Notes: generated by a model from the letters alone, not told the origin. A stretch of DNA of 47,851 bases from Mesorhizobium silamurunense (GCF_014843825.1 NZ_JHQR01000050.1:1-47851), one strand, 5' to 3'; numbered from the stretch's first letter, positions 32,139-41,042 are shown. A program made the numbers and translations.

Positions 32139-34226
32139 TCAGACGAAGCCGCGCCGGATGCCATATTGCTCGAGCTTGCGGTAGAGCGTTGGCCGGGAGA
32201 TGCCGAGCCGCTGCGCGACGCGGCTGAGATTGCCGCCCTCCGCGGCCAGCGCATTTTTCAACGCCTGGCGCTCCGCCTCGGCCAGCGTGCCTTCAGGCAC
32301 CTCCGATGAGACGACCGCACCGTCACTCGGCTTCGCGCTCTGTCCGGAATCAGGGGCGGTGATTTCCTCGGGAAGATCGTGACGACCGATATCGCGGCCG
32401 CGCGCCAACACATGCAGACGTCCGACAAGGTTCTTCAGCTCGCGCACATTGCCCGGCCAACGATAGGCCAGCAGCGCCGCGAGCGCCTCCTGCGAGAATT
32501 CCAGCGGCTCCTCGCCTGAGGCTGATGCGATTTTCCGGTTGAAATGTTCGGTCAGCAGCAGCACGTCGTCGCCGCGCTCACGCAGCGGCGGCACCGTGAT
32601 CGAGACCGCGCCGATCCGATAGTAGAGGTCGCGGCGGAAGCGGCCCGCGGCAACTTCCTGCTTGAGGTCGCGATTGGTCGAGGCCACAAGCCGGACATCC
32701 ACCGGCCGGCCCCGGCTGTCGCCGATGCGGTGGACCACGCGCTCCTCCAGGACACGCAGCAGAAACGGCTGGATCTCGAGCGGCATTTCGCCGATCTCGT
32801 CGAGGCTGAGCACGCCACCATTGGCAAGCTCGAAAACACCCGGCTTGCCGTCGCGCGAGGCGCCGGTAAAGGCGCCGGCGACATGGCCGAACAGCTCGCT
32901 GCCAAACAGATCCCTGGTGATTGCACCGCAATTCATCGCGATGAACGGATCGTTTAGCGTTCTTCGGTTGCCGGCATGGACAAGCCGCGCAAACAACTCC
33001 TTACCAACGCCCGTCTCAACTTCGACCAGCAGCGAGGCGACGCTGTTCGAGCGGGCGACGCGACAGGCGGCGTCGACGGCGGCGAGCAGGGCCTCGCTTT
33101 CGCCGACGATCATGGCGGCGGCATCCTGAAGATGCTTGTCCGCTTCCCGATGGACCATCGTCACGCTGGAGGCTGCCGGCGCCGAGGGGAACACCAGTGC
33201 CGCACCGCGCAGATCGCCGTCGAGCTTGAGCGGCGTGATGTGGCAGGAGCGCAGATGGGCCGGCAGCGCCCTGGCGATATCGGCTTCGGAACCTGACGAC
33301 GGAAGGTTCATCAGCCAGCGGCCGCGGCCCGCTTCCGCCGGGCCATCGGCCATTTCGGAGGCTTCGCCGTCGGGCACGTTGTTGCGGAAGATGGCGCGGC
33401 CCCGACGATCCAGGATCACCAGCCCGTCTTTCCGACGGTAACTGGGAGCAGAGGAAATGAAAGCTTCGAGCAGACGTGTGCGTTGCTCCTCCTGCTGCTC
33501 GGCCAGCGCCTTTTCGATCTCCCGGGCCGTGGCGGCGACAAGGGCGGTGTTGTGCGGCCTGAAGATCGGCGAATAGCCCGAGAGGTCGACGACCCCGATG
33601 ATCTTGCCATCGAGAGGATCGCGGATCGGGGCGCCGGCGCAGGTCCAGGATTTGATGCCGGCACAGAAATGCTCGGCAGCATGGACGAAGGTCGGTTCCC
33701 CGGTCCAAAGTGCTGTGCCTATGCCATTGGTTCCGACGGCGCCCTCGTTCCATTTGCCGCCGATGGCGAGGTGGATATCCATGCCATCATGCAACGTCTT
33801 CTTGTCGCCGATGGCGTCGATCAGCACGCCGTCGCTGTCGGCCAGAACCAGCATCGCGCCTGTTCCCTCCAGCAACTGGCCGATGGAGGCGAAAGACCGG
33901 CGCGCAGCGGCGAGCAGTTCGGCATTGGTCCGGGTCAGAAATTCGATCTCGTCGCGATCGCCGTTCAGCGGCGCTTCATGCCCTTGCGCGTTGATGCCGC
34001 CGGTTGCGCTGCGATACCAGGACTCGTGGATGAGGGAGCGAACGTGGCTTGGGTGGACTGCATCGCGGGCACATTTGGGTTCGTCCGCCAGAAAATCTTC
34101 CCAGGCGCGCATCGTGGCGCGCTCGTCATAGTCGATGCTGCCCAGAACCATTTGCTTGCTGGCTAACGGCGCGTGCGCCGGAAGAGCATCGATCTTCATC
34201 TGATTGGGGCCTATCTCGCGTTTCAT
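32139..34226 (-). CDS. AcoR/MimR-type sigma54 activator
   Basis: A 695-residue enhancer-binding protein, the likely activator of the mim operon. Residues about 90-245 are a GAF-type sensor (GKWNEGAVGTNGIGTAL; SWTCAGAPIRDP). Residues about 375-610 are an AAA+ domain with GAFTGA at 451-456 and Walker B LSLDEIGE at 474-480. Residues about 655-695 are a Fis-type HTH (LSRVAQRLGISRPTLYRKL). Walker A reads VETGVGKE (403-410): the first glycine, normally G in GETGVGKE, is V403 (codon GTT, one base from GGT). An alternative start is ATG 34199. It converges on the aquaporin gene. AcoR-like activators of this layout regulate mim/prm-type operons. Confidence 0.92.
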   Translation of the reverse strand: MKREIGPNQMKIDALPAHAPLASKQMVLGSIDYDERATMRAWEDFLADEPKCARDAVHPSHVRSLIHESWYRSATGGINAQGHEAPLNGDRDEIEFLTRTNAELLAAARRSFASIGQLLEGTGAMLVLADSDGVLIDAIGDKKTLHDGMDIHLAIGGKWNEGAVGTNGIGTALWTGEPTFVHAAEHFCAGIKSWTCAGAPIRDPLDGKIIGVVDLSGYSPIFRPHNTALVAATAREIEKALAEQQEEQRTRLLEAFISSAPSYRRKDGLVILDRRGRAIFRNNVPDGEASEMADGPAEAGRGRWLMNLPSSGSEADIARALPAHLRSCHITPLKLDGDLRGAALVFPSAPAASSVTMVHREADKHLQDAAAMIVGESEALLAAVDAACRVARSNSVASLLVEVETGVGKELFARLVHAGNRRTLNDPFIAMNCGAITRDLFGSELFGHVAGAFTGASRDGKPGVFELANGGVLSLDEIGEMPLEIQPFLLRVLEERVVHRIGDSRGRPVDVRLVASTNRDLKQEVAAGRFRRDLYYRIGAVSITVPPLRERGDDVLLLTEHFNRKIASASGEEPLEFSQEALAALLAYRWPGNVRELKNLVGRLHVLARGRDIGRHDLPEEITAPDSGQSAKPSDGAVVSSEVPEGTLAEAERQALKNALAAEGGNLSRVAQRLGISRPTLYRKLEQYGIRRGFV

Positions 34227-34312
34227 TCAGTCATCACGGAACCTTTGGGGTATGCCATGGCTGTATGCTGTTGCGGATTGGACGTGTTGAACCCGGTCCA
34301 ATCGCCTGCCGG

Positions 34313-34786
34313 TCAGTTAATGCCGAGTTTCGCGCCGATGTCGCCGGCAAGCTGTTCTTCGGAGTAGGTGGCGGTGAGGCGGGATCCATCCATGTCGGCA
34401 AGTTTCGCGGCGACAGTTTCATCGACCGGCGCGAAGTAGCCGTTCTGCTTGGTCGCCAGCACGAAAATCTGTTCTCCGCCGCGATTGCGGATATCGCCGA
34501 TGTGATGAAGTTGGCGCCCTGTATCCTGATCCTTGGAAATCACGCGGCCGTTGATGGTGACCTGAATGGACGGTTTAGCTTCGGCCACTGTCGCAGTACC
34601 GCCGCCAACATGGATGATCAGACCCTCCGCCTTCGGTTGCTGGCGAGGCATCCTCGAAGCCGAATAGCCGCCGCCGCTGATCTGGTCGGCAAGGCGAACG
34701 ATGGTGGAGCGGTTTTGCTCGATCAGTCGTTTGACCTGTACGTCCTCGCGCCGCGGGCCATCGCGCTTGGAGATGATCTCGACCAT
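34313..34786 (-). CDS. Conserved hypothetical protein upstream of the sigma54 activator
   Basis: The ATG at 34786 has a strong GGGAGG site and gives 157 residues starting MVEIISKRDGP. The protein is soluble and polar. It has a glycine-rich segment (GGGYSASR near 35) and a strand-rich core (EGLIIHVGGGTATVAE, IQVTINGRVISKDQD, QIFVLATKQNGYFAPVD). No signal peptide, cysteine pair or catalytic motif can be named. It reads in the same direction as the activator gene and ends 86 bp before its start, so the two may be cotranscribed. Function is unknown; a regulatory or accessory role in the monooxygenase locus is only inferred from position. Confidence 0.65.
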   Translation of the reverse strand: MVEIISKRDGPRREDVQVKRLIEQNRSTIVRLADQISGGGYSASRMPRQQPKAEGLIIHVGGGTATVAEAKPSIQVTINGRVISKDQDTGRQLHHIGDIRNRGGEQIFVLATKQNGYFAPVDETVAAKLADMDGSRLTATYSEEQLAGDIGAKLGIN

Positions 34787-35133
34787 GAATCCTCCCAGAT
34801 TCGTTGGCTTGGCAGTGCCGTCGCAACGGCTCATTCTTCTTCTTTGCAGCGAACCTTACACTGCCATAACTAGCTCCGCCATTCACATTAGATAGCGCCG
34901 AAACTCGTGCTGTTGGTAGCAGGTGGCTGCTACACGAGATTGCATGCAGTGCCCTTGGGTGCGACATGGCCGCAGATGAAGGCTTCGATCATGGCATGTG
35001 CGCTCCGCTCATTATCCTATTGAACGGAAGCGGCGGTCGCCGGCCGGTTTCAATCTTCATACTTCCCTCCATCCGAGATCCAGCCTTTGGCCAGGAAATC
35101 GGCGCGCGGAGGGCAAAAGATGTCGAGTAGGAT
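34787..35133. other. Non-coding boundary between mim locus and recombinase remnant
   Basis: About 350 bp with no gene supported. It probably contains the promoter for the leftward hypothetical and activator genes. The right part may be degraded recombinase sequence, as expected zinc-ribbon cysteine codons immediately before 35134 are not recognisable. Confidence 0.4.
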
Positions 35134-35700
35134 ATGGTGGCCTTCAAGAAGGGCAAATACGTCTACTGTCACTGCACCGGACATCGACAAAGGTCGTGGC
35201 GGCTATGCCGATTGTCGCCGTAAATATGTCAGAGAAGAAGTGCTCAACGACACGTTCGGCACGCTCCTCGACCAACTCCATTTCGACGAAGAGGTGCTGG
35301 ACTGGGTCAAGACCGCGCTCAAAGCCAGCCATGCCGATGAGCGTTGTGGGCACGAGCAGGCGATCCATCGTTGTCAAACCGAGTACAAACGCCTCGAAGA
35401 CCGTCTGCAAGCCATGTATCTGGACAAGCTCGACGGCCGCATCGACAACGTCTTCTATGACCGCATGTCGGCACAGTGGCGAACGGAGCAGGCCGCGAGA
35501 TCGAGCGCCATGGTCAGGCGGAAGAACCCTACATGGATGACGGCATTCGCCTGCTGGAGCTGGCACACGACGCTCGTCGCCTGTTCATAAAACAGCCTGC
35601 TCACGAGAAAAAACGTCTTTTGAATCTTGTACATCGAACTGCGAGTGGAACCGAGGTGAGATTCGTGCGGCTTTCAGGCAGCCGTTTGATTTGCGGAAAC
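35134..35700 (+). pseudogene. C-terminal remnant of a large serine recombinase, several frameshifts
   Basis: Fragments of the zinc-ribbon and coiled-coil part of a large serine recombinase occur in four pieces over three shifts of frame. They read FKKGKYVYCHCTGH, then KYVREEVLNDTF / FDEEVLDWVKTALKASHADE / RLQAMYLDKLDGRIDN, then EEPYMDDGIRLLELAHDARR / KKRLLNLV, then GEIRAAFRQPFDL. The catalytic N-terminal resolvase domain is absent. It is clearly non-functional. Its presence between the mim and sugar loci points to a past mobile-element event at this junction. A short unidentified in-frame tail continues to a stop at 35870. Confidence 0.85.
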
Positions 35701-35959
35701 CGTGGCGACAGCTGCAATCGAGGAGGCGCGTCAAGGGAAGTTATCCGCAGGGCATCCAGTTTGGCTGGGCAACCTATGCCGGTCACCGTTTCGCCCGCGA
35801 GCTGGACGAACCCGATATCGGCGATGCGTTGCCTTTTCGGCGGGAGGTGACCGCGCTGGCGGTCGATTAGACGCCGTGTTCATCCGACCGCTGTAGCCGG
35901 ATGGTCGTCAATTCCGGGTCCGGACGGACATGGTGGCAGCACGGATTATGCGAAGGTTT

Positions 35960-37003
35960 TTAGCGTGAACCTGCATTATAAGGAGCACGCAGTGTGACCT
36001 CCCGGCGACCGGTCGCGTTGACCCCAAGGGAAATCTCAGCAGCCTTGCCAATCTGCACGGCATGTTGCGTGAGTAGCCTCAATGCCTCGGACGCATCCTC
36101 CTCGGTCAATTTGCTTCTTGCTCCTCGCAGCCCCTGTCCGCGCCTAAACTCCCCGGGGCTGCAGCCGAAGCGGGCTCTGAATTTGTTGTAGAAGACTGCC
36201 GGGTTACCGAAACTGTTTCGCTCCATGATCATGCTGATCGTATGATCGGTAATGCGAAGTTCGTGCGCGGCGGCGTCCAGGCGCTGGTTCAGGCAATAGT
36301 CGCGATAGCCTATTCCCAAATGACGTTTGAACAGGCGTGAAAGATGGCTCAGCGTCAGACCTTCCGCATCCGCGATCTCGCTCAAGGTCCGGTTGTCGTC
36401 CTGTCCTCCGACCGCGTCCATGATCTTTAGGATGCGGTTGCGGCTGGCGGAGCGGAGGGGAGCCTCACCCCCCTCAGATTCCTGGTAGGGGATCGCGCGG
36501 TAGATGAAGCAGGCAAGGAGATTGGCGGTGGTGTCTCGCACCATCATCTCCTCGAGATGCCCGGTCTGATCGAGGACCAGCCGCGCCATCAGCGCCTTCA
36601 TGGGGGCGGTCCTGTTCATGAAAGAACGGCCGTGCAGGAAGGTGCGGCACAGATAGTGCCGGGACGAAAAACCGGGCAGCCCCAGCCGCTCGAAGTATGC
36701 GCCGTCGAGATGCACGCCGCAGATCAGCGCATCGGGCGAGACCGACGTGGAATTGTGCGGCACGTCCGAATTGATGATAATCACGTCGTCCGGGTTCATC
36801 TCGCAGAGCTGTCCGTCAACCACAAGTCGAAACCTGCCTCGCAGCACAAGAAGTATCTCCATTTCGCGGTGCCAGTGATAGGGAACGTCGATGGCGCCGT
36901 GGACGAAGGCCCAAAAATGCCGTGTCGCCGTGGGCGCATGGTTTTCAAAGCCGGCATCCTGTTTGCCGCGCAGCTCACCGGGGCTCAAATAGGCGATGTT
37001 CAT
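35960..37003 (-). CDS. AraC-family regulator of the beta-glucoside operon
   Basis: A 347-residue regulator. The N-terminal cupin-like sensor domain (YHWHREMEILLVLRGRF near 42-58; NPDDVIIINSDVPH near 70) precedes two HTH motifs of the AraC/XylS type at about 200-300 (LSEIADAEGLTLSHLSRLFK; ISMIMERNSFGNPAVFYNKF; CSPGEFRR). The ATG at 37003 has GGAGGAAGAG upstream. It is divergent from the GH3-ABC operon with about 165 bp between. By analogy with other divergent AraC genes of CUT1 transporters it should respond to the imported sugar; the ligand is unknown. Confidence 0.93.
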   Translation of the reverse strand: MNIAYLSPGELRGKQDAGFENHAPTATRHFWAFVHGAIDVPYHWHREMEILLVLRGRFRLVVDGQLCEMNPDDVIIINSDVPHNSTSVSPDALICGVHLDGAYFERLGLPGFSSRHYLCRTFLHGRSFMNRTAPMKALMARLVLDQTGHLEEMMVRDTTANLLACFIYRAIPYQESEGGEAPLRSASRNRILKIMDAVGGQDDNRTLSEIADAEGLTLSHLSRLFKRHLGIGYRDYCLNQRLDAAAHELRITDHTISMIMERNSFGNPAVFYNKFRARFGCSPGEFRRGQGLRGARSKLTEEDASEALRLLTQHAVQIGKAAEISLGVNATGRREVTLRAPYNAGSR

Positions 37004-37050
37004 CTCTCTTCCTCCGTGAGGGCGTCATGCAATAAGCATCAAAAACTGTC

Positions 37051-37063
37051 GTACTTCCAGTAC
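37051..37063. promoter_or_regulatory. Dyad GTACT-TCC-AGTAC in the divergent AraC/GH3 promoter region
   Basis: A 5-bp-arm perfect dyad, flanked by a longer imperfect one (AAACT at 37043-37047 and AGTTT at 37065-37069). It is the clearest structure in the 37004-37167 gap and a candidate operator for the AraC regulator. AraC proteins more often bind direct repeats, so this is tentative. Confidence 0.45.
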
Positions 37064-37167
37064 AAGTTTCGCGGCTAGATTTGCGGCCCCCCAAGTGTCA
37101 TCAAATTGTCGTCCTGGAAGAGACCGGACGCCCAGGCGCTGCCCGGCAATTCGCGGGTGGCGAACCG

Positions 37168-39564
37168 ATGGCGCGTGGCAAAGCGGATGAAATGTGCATG
37201 AGCTGGAATGTTTCCGATAGGCAGTTGGCTGCCCTCGTCGCGGAAATGACCGTCGAGGAGAAAGCTGCTGCGGTCAGTGGTCATGGATTGTGGCGCACTG
37301 CGACCAACTATCGCCTCAACATTCCCGAATTGCTGATGACGGACGGCACCTACGGGGTCCGTTATTCGATCGATCAGATCGACGGCATGCAGGATGGCGA
37401 CAGGCAACTCGCAGCGTTCCTCGGCGTCGTCAATACGGATCTTTCGACGGGCGTCGAAAGCGCGTTCGGCTCCACTCGTCCGGCAACCTGCTTTCCGAAC
37501 GGTTCCTCGCTGGCCTGCTCGTGGGACGTTGATCTGGCCTATGAGCTCGGCGAGGCGCTGGCTGCCGAATGCCAGGCTTTCGGCGTCAACATCCTGCTCG
37601 GCCCCGGCATCAACATCCGTCGCACACCGCTCGCCGGCCGGAGTTATGAATATTATTCCGAAGACCCCGTGCTTAGCGGGGAGGTTGCCGCGGCCGTTAT
37701 CAACGGTCTGCAGCAAAACGGCGTCGGCGCCTCGCTGAAACACTTCGCCTGCAACAACTCCGAAGTCCAGCGCACGACGATGAGCTCCATCGTCGAGGAA
37801 CGCGCCCTGCGCGAGATCTATCTCGCGGGCTTCGAGCGGGCCATCCGCAAGGGCAACCCCTGGACGGTGATGAGCTCCTACAACCGGCTGAACGACATCC
37901 AGGCAGCGGAAAATCATTGGCTATTGACCGAGGTGCTGCGCGACGAATGGGGCTACGACGGTGTTGTCGTTTCCGATTGGCATGGGATCAAGAACCGTCC
38001 CGCGTCGATGAATGCCGGCAACGATCTCGACATGCCGGAAAGCGGCGCGCGCAAGCAGGAATTGATCGACGCGGTCAAGGACGGCCGGGTGCAGATGGAC
38101 GCGCTCGACCAGTCTTGCCTGCGCATCCTCAAGCTTGTCCGCACGGCGCGCAACGCCATCCGGCCGAATGCCGAGGCCGAGTTCAAGAAGCATCACGCGC
38201 TCTCGCGGCGCATGGCGGCGGAATCGATCGTGCTCCTGAAAAACGAGAAGGCGATCCTGCCCCTCGACGCAGCGAAGTTTGGCAAAATCGCTGTCGTAGG
38301 CGCGGCCGCCGTCGAGCCGGTCATCCAGGGTTCCGGTTGTGCGACGACACGTCCAACCGAAATGGATATTCCGCTGGACAAAATCCGCGAGCTTGCTCCC
38401 GGCGCCGCGGTCAACTTCCATGCCGTGGCCGATTTCGAAGCCGGCAGCGTGTCCGAACAATCGGCTCTTGCGGCAGTCGATGCGGCCGATGTGGTGCTGT
38501 TCTTTGGCAATACCGAGGTCGGCTACGACGGCGAGGGCTCCGATCGTACTCATCTCAATCTTCACGCCAGCCAGGATGAGCTGATCGAGCGTCTCGGCAA
38601 GCGTAGCGGCAAGCTCGTTGTCATCCTGTCCACTCCGGATGCCGTGGCCATGCCGTGGATCGAAAGCGTTCGGGCTGTCATTGCCGCCTTCTTCGGCGGG
38701 CAGGGCGTGGGCATGGCCATCGCCGATGTCCTGTTCGGCAAACAGAACCCCTGCGGTAAGCTGACCGTGACATTCCCGGTCCAGATGGAGGATATCCCCG
38801 GCTATCTCACCTATCCGGGTGAGAACGGCCGTCATGTCTACAGCGAGGGCATCTATGTCGGCTATCGCCACTATGACAAGCGCAAGCTCGCCCCGCTGTT
38901 TCCATTCGGCTACGGGCTCAGCTATTCAACCTTCAGCTATTCCAACATCTCCACCAGCACCGACCGCATCGAAGCTTCGGGCACGATCCGGGTATCGTTC
39001 GACGTCACGAACACAGGCAGCGTCGCCGGCAAGGAAATCGCCCAGGTCTATGCGCGGCCGCACGGTCCCCGCCTGATCCGGCCGATCCGCGAGCTCAAGG
39101 GCTTTGCGAAGGTCGAGCTGCAGGCTGGCGAGACCAAGCGCGTCGAAGTGACGATAGACAGCCGGGACCTGCGCTACTACGACCCTGCCTACCGGCAATG
39201 GCTCCTCGATGCGGGCCAGATAAGCTTCGAGGTCGGAGCATCCTCGCGCGACATCCGTCTCGAGAAGACGGTCATGGTGGACGCGCCGGCTTTGCCGTCG
39301 ACGGTCCTTGACGTGGAGAGTCAGCCTTTCCTGGTGCTGGAGCAGGACTTCGCCCGTCGCCGCTTCCACGACTTCCTCAAAGCCCAACTCGATCTCGACG
39401 ACGAGGAGGCCGAGAAGATGATGGAGTACTGCGCCGGCTCCTTCCTGGGGATCTACAAGACCGTGTCCTGGGTGGCCGGCGAAAAGATCTCCAAAGCCAC
39501 GATGGCGGCATTTCTCGACAGTCTCAACAAGGAGATCGGCGAGACAGTCAGCAAGGCAGCATGA
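37168..39564 (+). CDS. GH3-family beta-glucosidase (first of two)
   Basis: A cytoplasmic glycoside hydrolase family 3 enzyme, probably splitting terminal beta-glucosyl units from imported oligosaccharides. The nucleophile is in VSDWHG (Asp270 from ATG 37168), and a probable acid/base glutamate is in DGEGSDR (Glu456). The GH3 N domain is about 40-330, the C-terminal alpha/beta domain about 345-560, and a fibronectin III-like domain about 610-690, followed by a helical tail. No signal peptide is seen. The start is uncertain (ATGs at 37168, 37192, 37198; GGTGG precedes the first). It is first in the sugar operon and clearly paralogous to the GH3 at 43945. Confidence 0.92.
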   Translation: MARGKADEMCMSWNVSDRQLAALVAEMTVEEKAAAVSGHGLWRTATNYRLNIPELLMTDGTYGVRYSIDQIDGMQDGDRQLAAFLGVVNTDLSTGVESAFGSTRPATCFPNGSSLACSWDVDLAYELGEALAAECQAFGVNILLGPGINIRRTPLAGRSYEYYSEDPVLSGEVAAAVINGLQQNGVGASLKHFACNNSEVQRTTMSSIVEERALREIYLAGFERAIRKGNPWTVMSSYNRLNDIQAAENHWLLTEVLRDEWGYDGVVVSDWHGIKNRPASMNAGNDLDMPESGARKQELIDAVKDGRVQMDALDQSCLRILKLVRTARNAIRPNAEAEFKKHHALSRRMAAESIVLLKNEKAILPLDAAKFGKIAVVGAAAVEPVIQGSGCATTRPTEMDIPLDKIRELAPGAAVNFHAVADFEAGSVSEQSALAAVDAADVVLFFGNTEVGYDGEGSDRTHLNLHASQDELIERLGKRSGKLVVILSTPDAVAMPWIESVRAVIAAFFGGQGVGMAIADVLFGKQNPCGKLTVTFPVQMEDIPGYLTYPGENGRHVYSEGIYVGYRHYDKRKLAPLFPFGYGLSYSTFSYSNISTSTDRIEASGTIRVSFDVTNTGSVAGKEIAQVYARPHGPRLIRPIRELKGFAKVELQAGETKRVEVTIDSRDLRYYDPAYRQWLLDAGQISFEVGASSRDIRLEKTVMVDAPALPSTVLDVESQPFLVLEQDFARRRFHDFLKAQLDLDDEEAEKMMEYCAGSFLGIYKTVSWVAGEKISKATMAAFLDSLNKEIGETVSKAA

Positions 39565-39611
39565 CGCGATGACGGCGCCGTTCGACGCTGACCGAACACG
39601 GCGACCCGATC

Positions 39612-39629
39612 ACCCGGGATGTTCCGGGT
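39612..39629 (+). other. Stem-loop before the sugar-binding protein gene
   Basis: ACCCGG-GATGTT-CCGGGT forms a 6-bp stem (7 with a GU pair) in the 98-bp gap between the GH3 gene and the binding-protein gene. There is no T-tract. It may be an mRNA processing or stability element that allows the binding protein to be made at a different level. Confidence 0.5.
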
Positions 39630-39662
39630 CTTGAGATCAACCAAAGCATCAGGGGAACTGAG

Positions 39663-40898
39663 ATGAATTTGCGACGCTTTACTTCCACGATATCCGTACT
39701 CGGCCTTCTCGCCGGTTCCAATACCGCGCTCGCGCAAACCGTCGATGTGCAGCATTACTGGACGAGCTCCAGCGAATCCAAAGCGATGAATACGGTGGCC
39801 GACGCCTTCAAGTCTAAGGGGGGCAAGTGGATCGACAGCCCATCCGCCGATTTCGACGCCGCGCTTGCGGCCGTCACCAGCCGCATTGCCGGCGGTGAAC
39901 CTCCCTCCGCCATCCTGATGACGCCGAATTCGGCCTTGCGCGAGCTTGCGGGTTCCGGCCAGCTTCGCGATTTCGACGACCTGGCTGCGGAAGGAGGCTG
40001 GCAGAAGGTGATGTCGCCGCTCGTGTGGAGCAAGCTGAACGTAGGTGACCACCTCGTTGCCCTGCCTGTAGGCATCCATGCGCAGAACTGGGTCTGGTAT
40101 TCCAAACCCCTTCTGGAAGAACTGAAGATCGAGGAACCCAAGACCTTCGAAGAGCTCTTCTCGGCCGCGGACAAGATCAAGGCGTCTGGCCGCATCGGCA
40201 TAGCGATTGGCGGCGAGCCCTGGCAGGAGGTCGGCATCCTTTTCAGCTCGATCCTTGCTCTGGGCGGTCCGGACTACTGGAACGAGCTGATCGTGAAGCG
40301 CTCCCCGCAAGCGCTCAAGTCGCCTGTCCTGCCGCAGGCCTTCGACATCTTCCGCAAGGTATCGACCTATGCGGACCCTGCCAGCCCGGGCCGTTCATGG
40401 AACGACACCACCAACCTGGTCGTCACCGGCAAGGCCGGCTTCCAGTTTATGGGCGATTGGGCGCGCGGTGAGTTCCTTGCCGCCGGCAAGGTCGCCGGCA
40501 AGGATTTCGGCTGTTTCCTCACCCCCGGCGAAAAGCCGAGCTACGCGATCCTGATCGACGTCTTTGCCTTCCCCGTGAACAAGGATGAAGACCGGATCAA
40601 GGGCCAGACCCTGCTGGCCCAGTCGGTCATGGACCCCGCCGTCGAGGAGCAGATTGCCGAGGTCAAGGGATCGGTGCCCTCCCGCACGGATGTCGATACG
40701 TCCAAGCTTGACGTCTGCGCGCAGCTCGGCGCCAAGACGCTCGCCACGCCGGGCGCCGCGGTGCAGGCGGCCTATGATGCGCTGGCAGGCGACTTGAATG
40801 GACAGGTGACCGATCTTGCCACCCAGTTCTGGACCGACAAATCCATGACGACGGAAGCCGCGGTCGAGAGCTTCTCGAAGATCCTGCAGAGTGAATGA
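39663..40898 (+). CDS. CUT1 sugar ABC transporter substrate-binding protein
   Basis: A 411-residue periplasmic binding protein with a Sec signal peptide (hydrophobic core STISVLGLLAG; likely cleavage after ALA in NTALAQ). It resembles the GtsA/extracellular sugar-binding group: VQHYWTSSSESKAM near the mature start, GGEPPSAILM near 85, and RSWNDTTNLVVTGKAGFQFMGDW near 250. It delivers the sugar to the two permeases encoded downstream. The gene is bracketed by stem-loops, a common feature of binding-protein genes that are expressed more than the membrane parts. Substrate inferred from the GH3 genes: beta-glucosides. Confidence 0.93.
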   Translation: MNLRRFTSTISVLGLLAGSNTALAQTVDVQHYWTSSSESKAMNTVADAFKSKGGKWIDSPSADFDAALAAVTSRIAGGEPPSAILMTPNSALRELAGSGQLRDFDDLAAEGGWQKVMSPLVWSKLNVGDHLVALPVGIHAQNWVWYSKPLLEELKIEEPKTFEELFSAADKIKASGRIGIAIGGEPWQEVGILFSSILALGGPDYWNELIVKRSPQALKSPVLPQAFDIFRKVSTYADPASPGRSWNDTTNLVVTGKAGFQFMGDWARGEFLAAGKVAGKDFGCFLTPGEKPSYAILIDVFAFPVNKDEDRIKGQTLLAQSVMDPAVEEQIAEVKGSVPSRTDVDTSKLDVCAQLGAKTLATPGAAVQAAYDALAGDLNGQVTDLATQFWTDKSMTTEAAVESFSKILQSE

Positions 40899-40904
40899 GC
40901 GCCG

Positions 40905-40932
40905 AGCCGGGCCGCGGTTTCGCGGCCCGGCT
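40905..40932 (+). terminator. Strong stem-loop after the binding-protein gene
   Basis: A 12-bp perfect stem AGCCGGGCCGCG/CGCGGCCCGGCT with a GTTT loop begins 7 bases after the binding-protein stop. It is followed by TGCTGCTGTTGTTG, a weak U-rich run. It should act as a partial terminator or 3' stabiliser, lowering permease expression relative to the binding protein. Confidence 0.75.
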
Positions 40933-40997
40933 TGCTGCTGTTGTTGAGGAACCACTAATGCGCGGAAGCCAGGATGGCCAAACAGGAAAGGAGTTTC

Positions 40998-41042
40998 ATG
41001 AACGCCACCTCGCCATCGATACGCGACCTGGAGGGAGAATGA
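40998..41042 (+). CDS. Possible 14-residue leader ORF coupled to the permease gene
   Basis: ATG at 40998 is preceded by AAAGGAG and reads MNATSPSIRDLEGE then TGA. The TGA overlaps the permease ATG at 41039 (ATGA), and the end of the mini-ORF contains the permease ribosome site GGAGGG. It is either a translation-coupling leader peptide or the shifted remains of a longer permease N-terminus. Support is the ribosome site and exact overlap only. Confidence 0.4.
   Translation: MNATSPSIRDLEGE

Noticed and set aside
34227..34312. Riboswitch or second sigma54 promoter before the activator gene
   Set aside because: No TGGCAC-N5-TTGC match on the minus strand and no recognisable aptamer structure in this 86-bp gap.
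35700..35870. Separate small gene after the recombinase remnant
   Set aside because: The frame is open to a stop at 35870 but has no start, ribosome site or known family; it is more likely remnant sequence.
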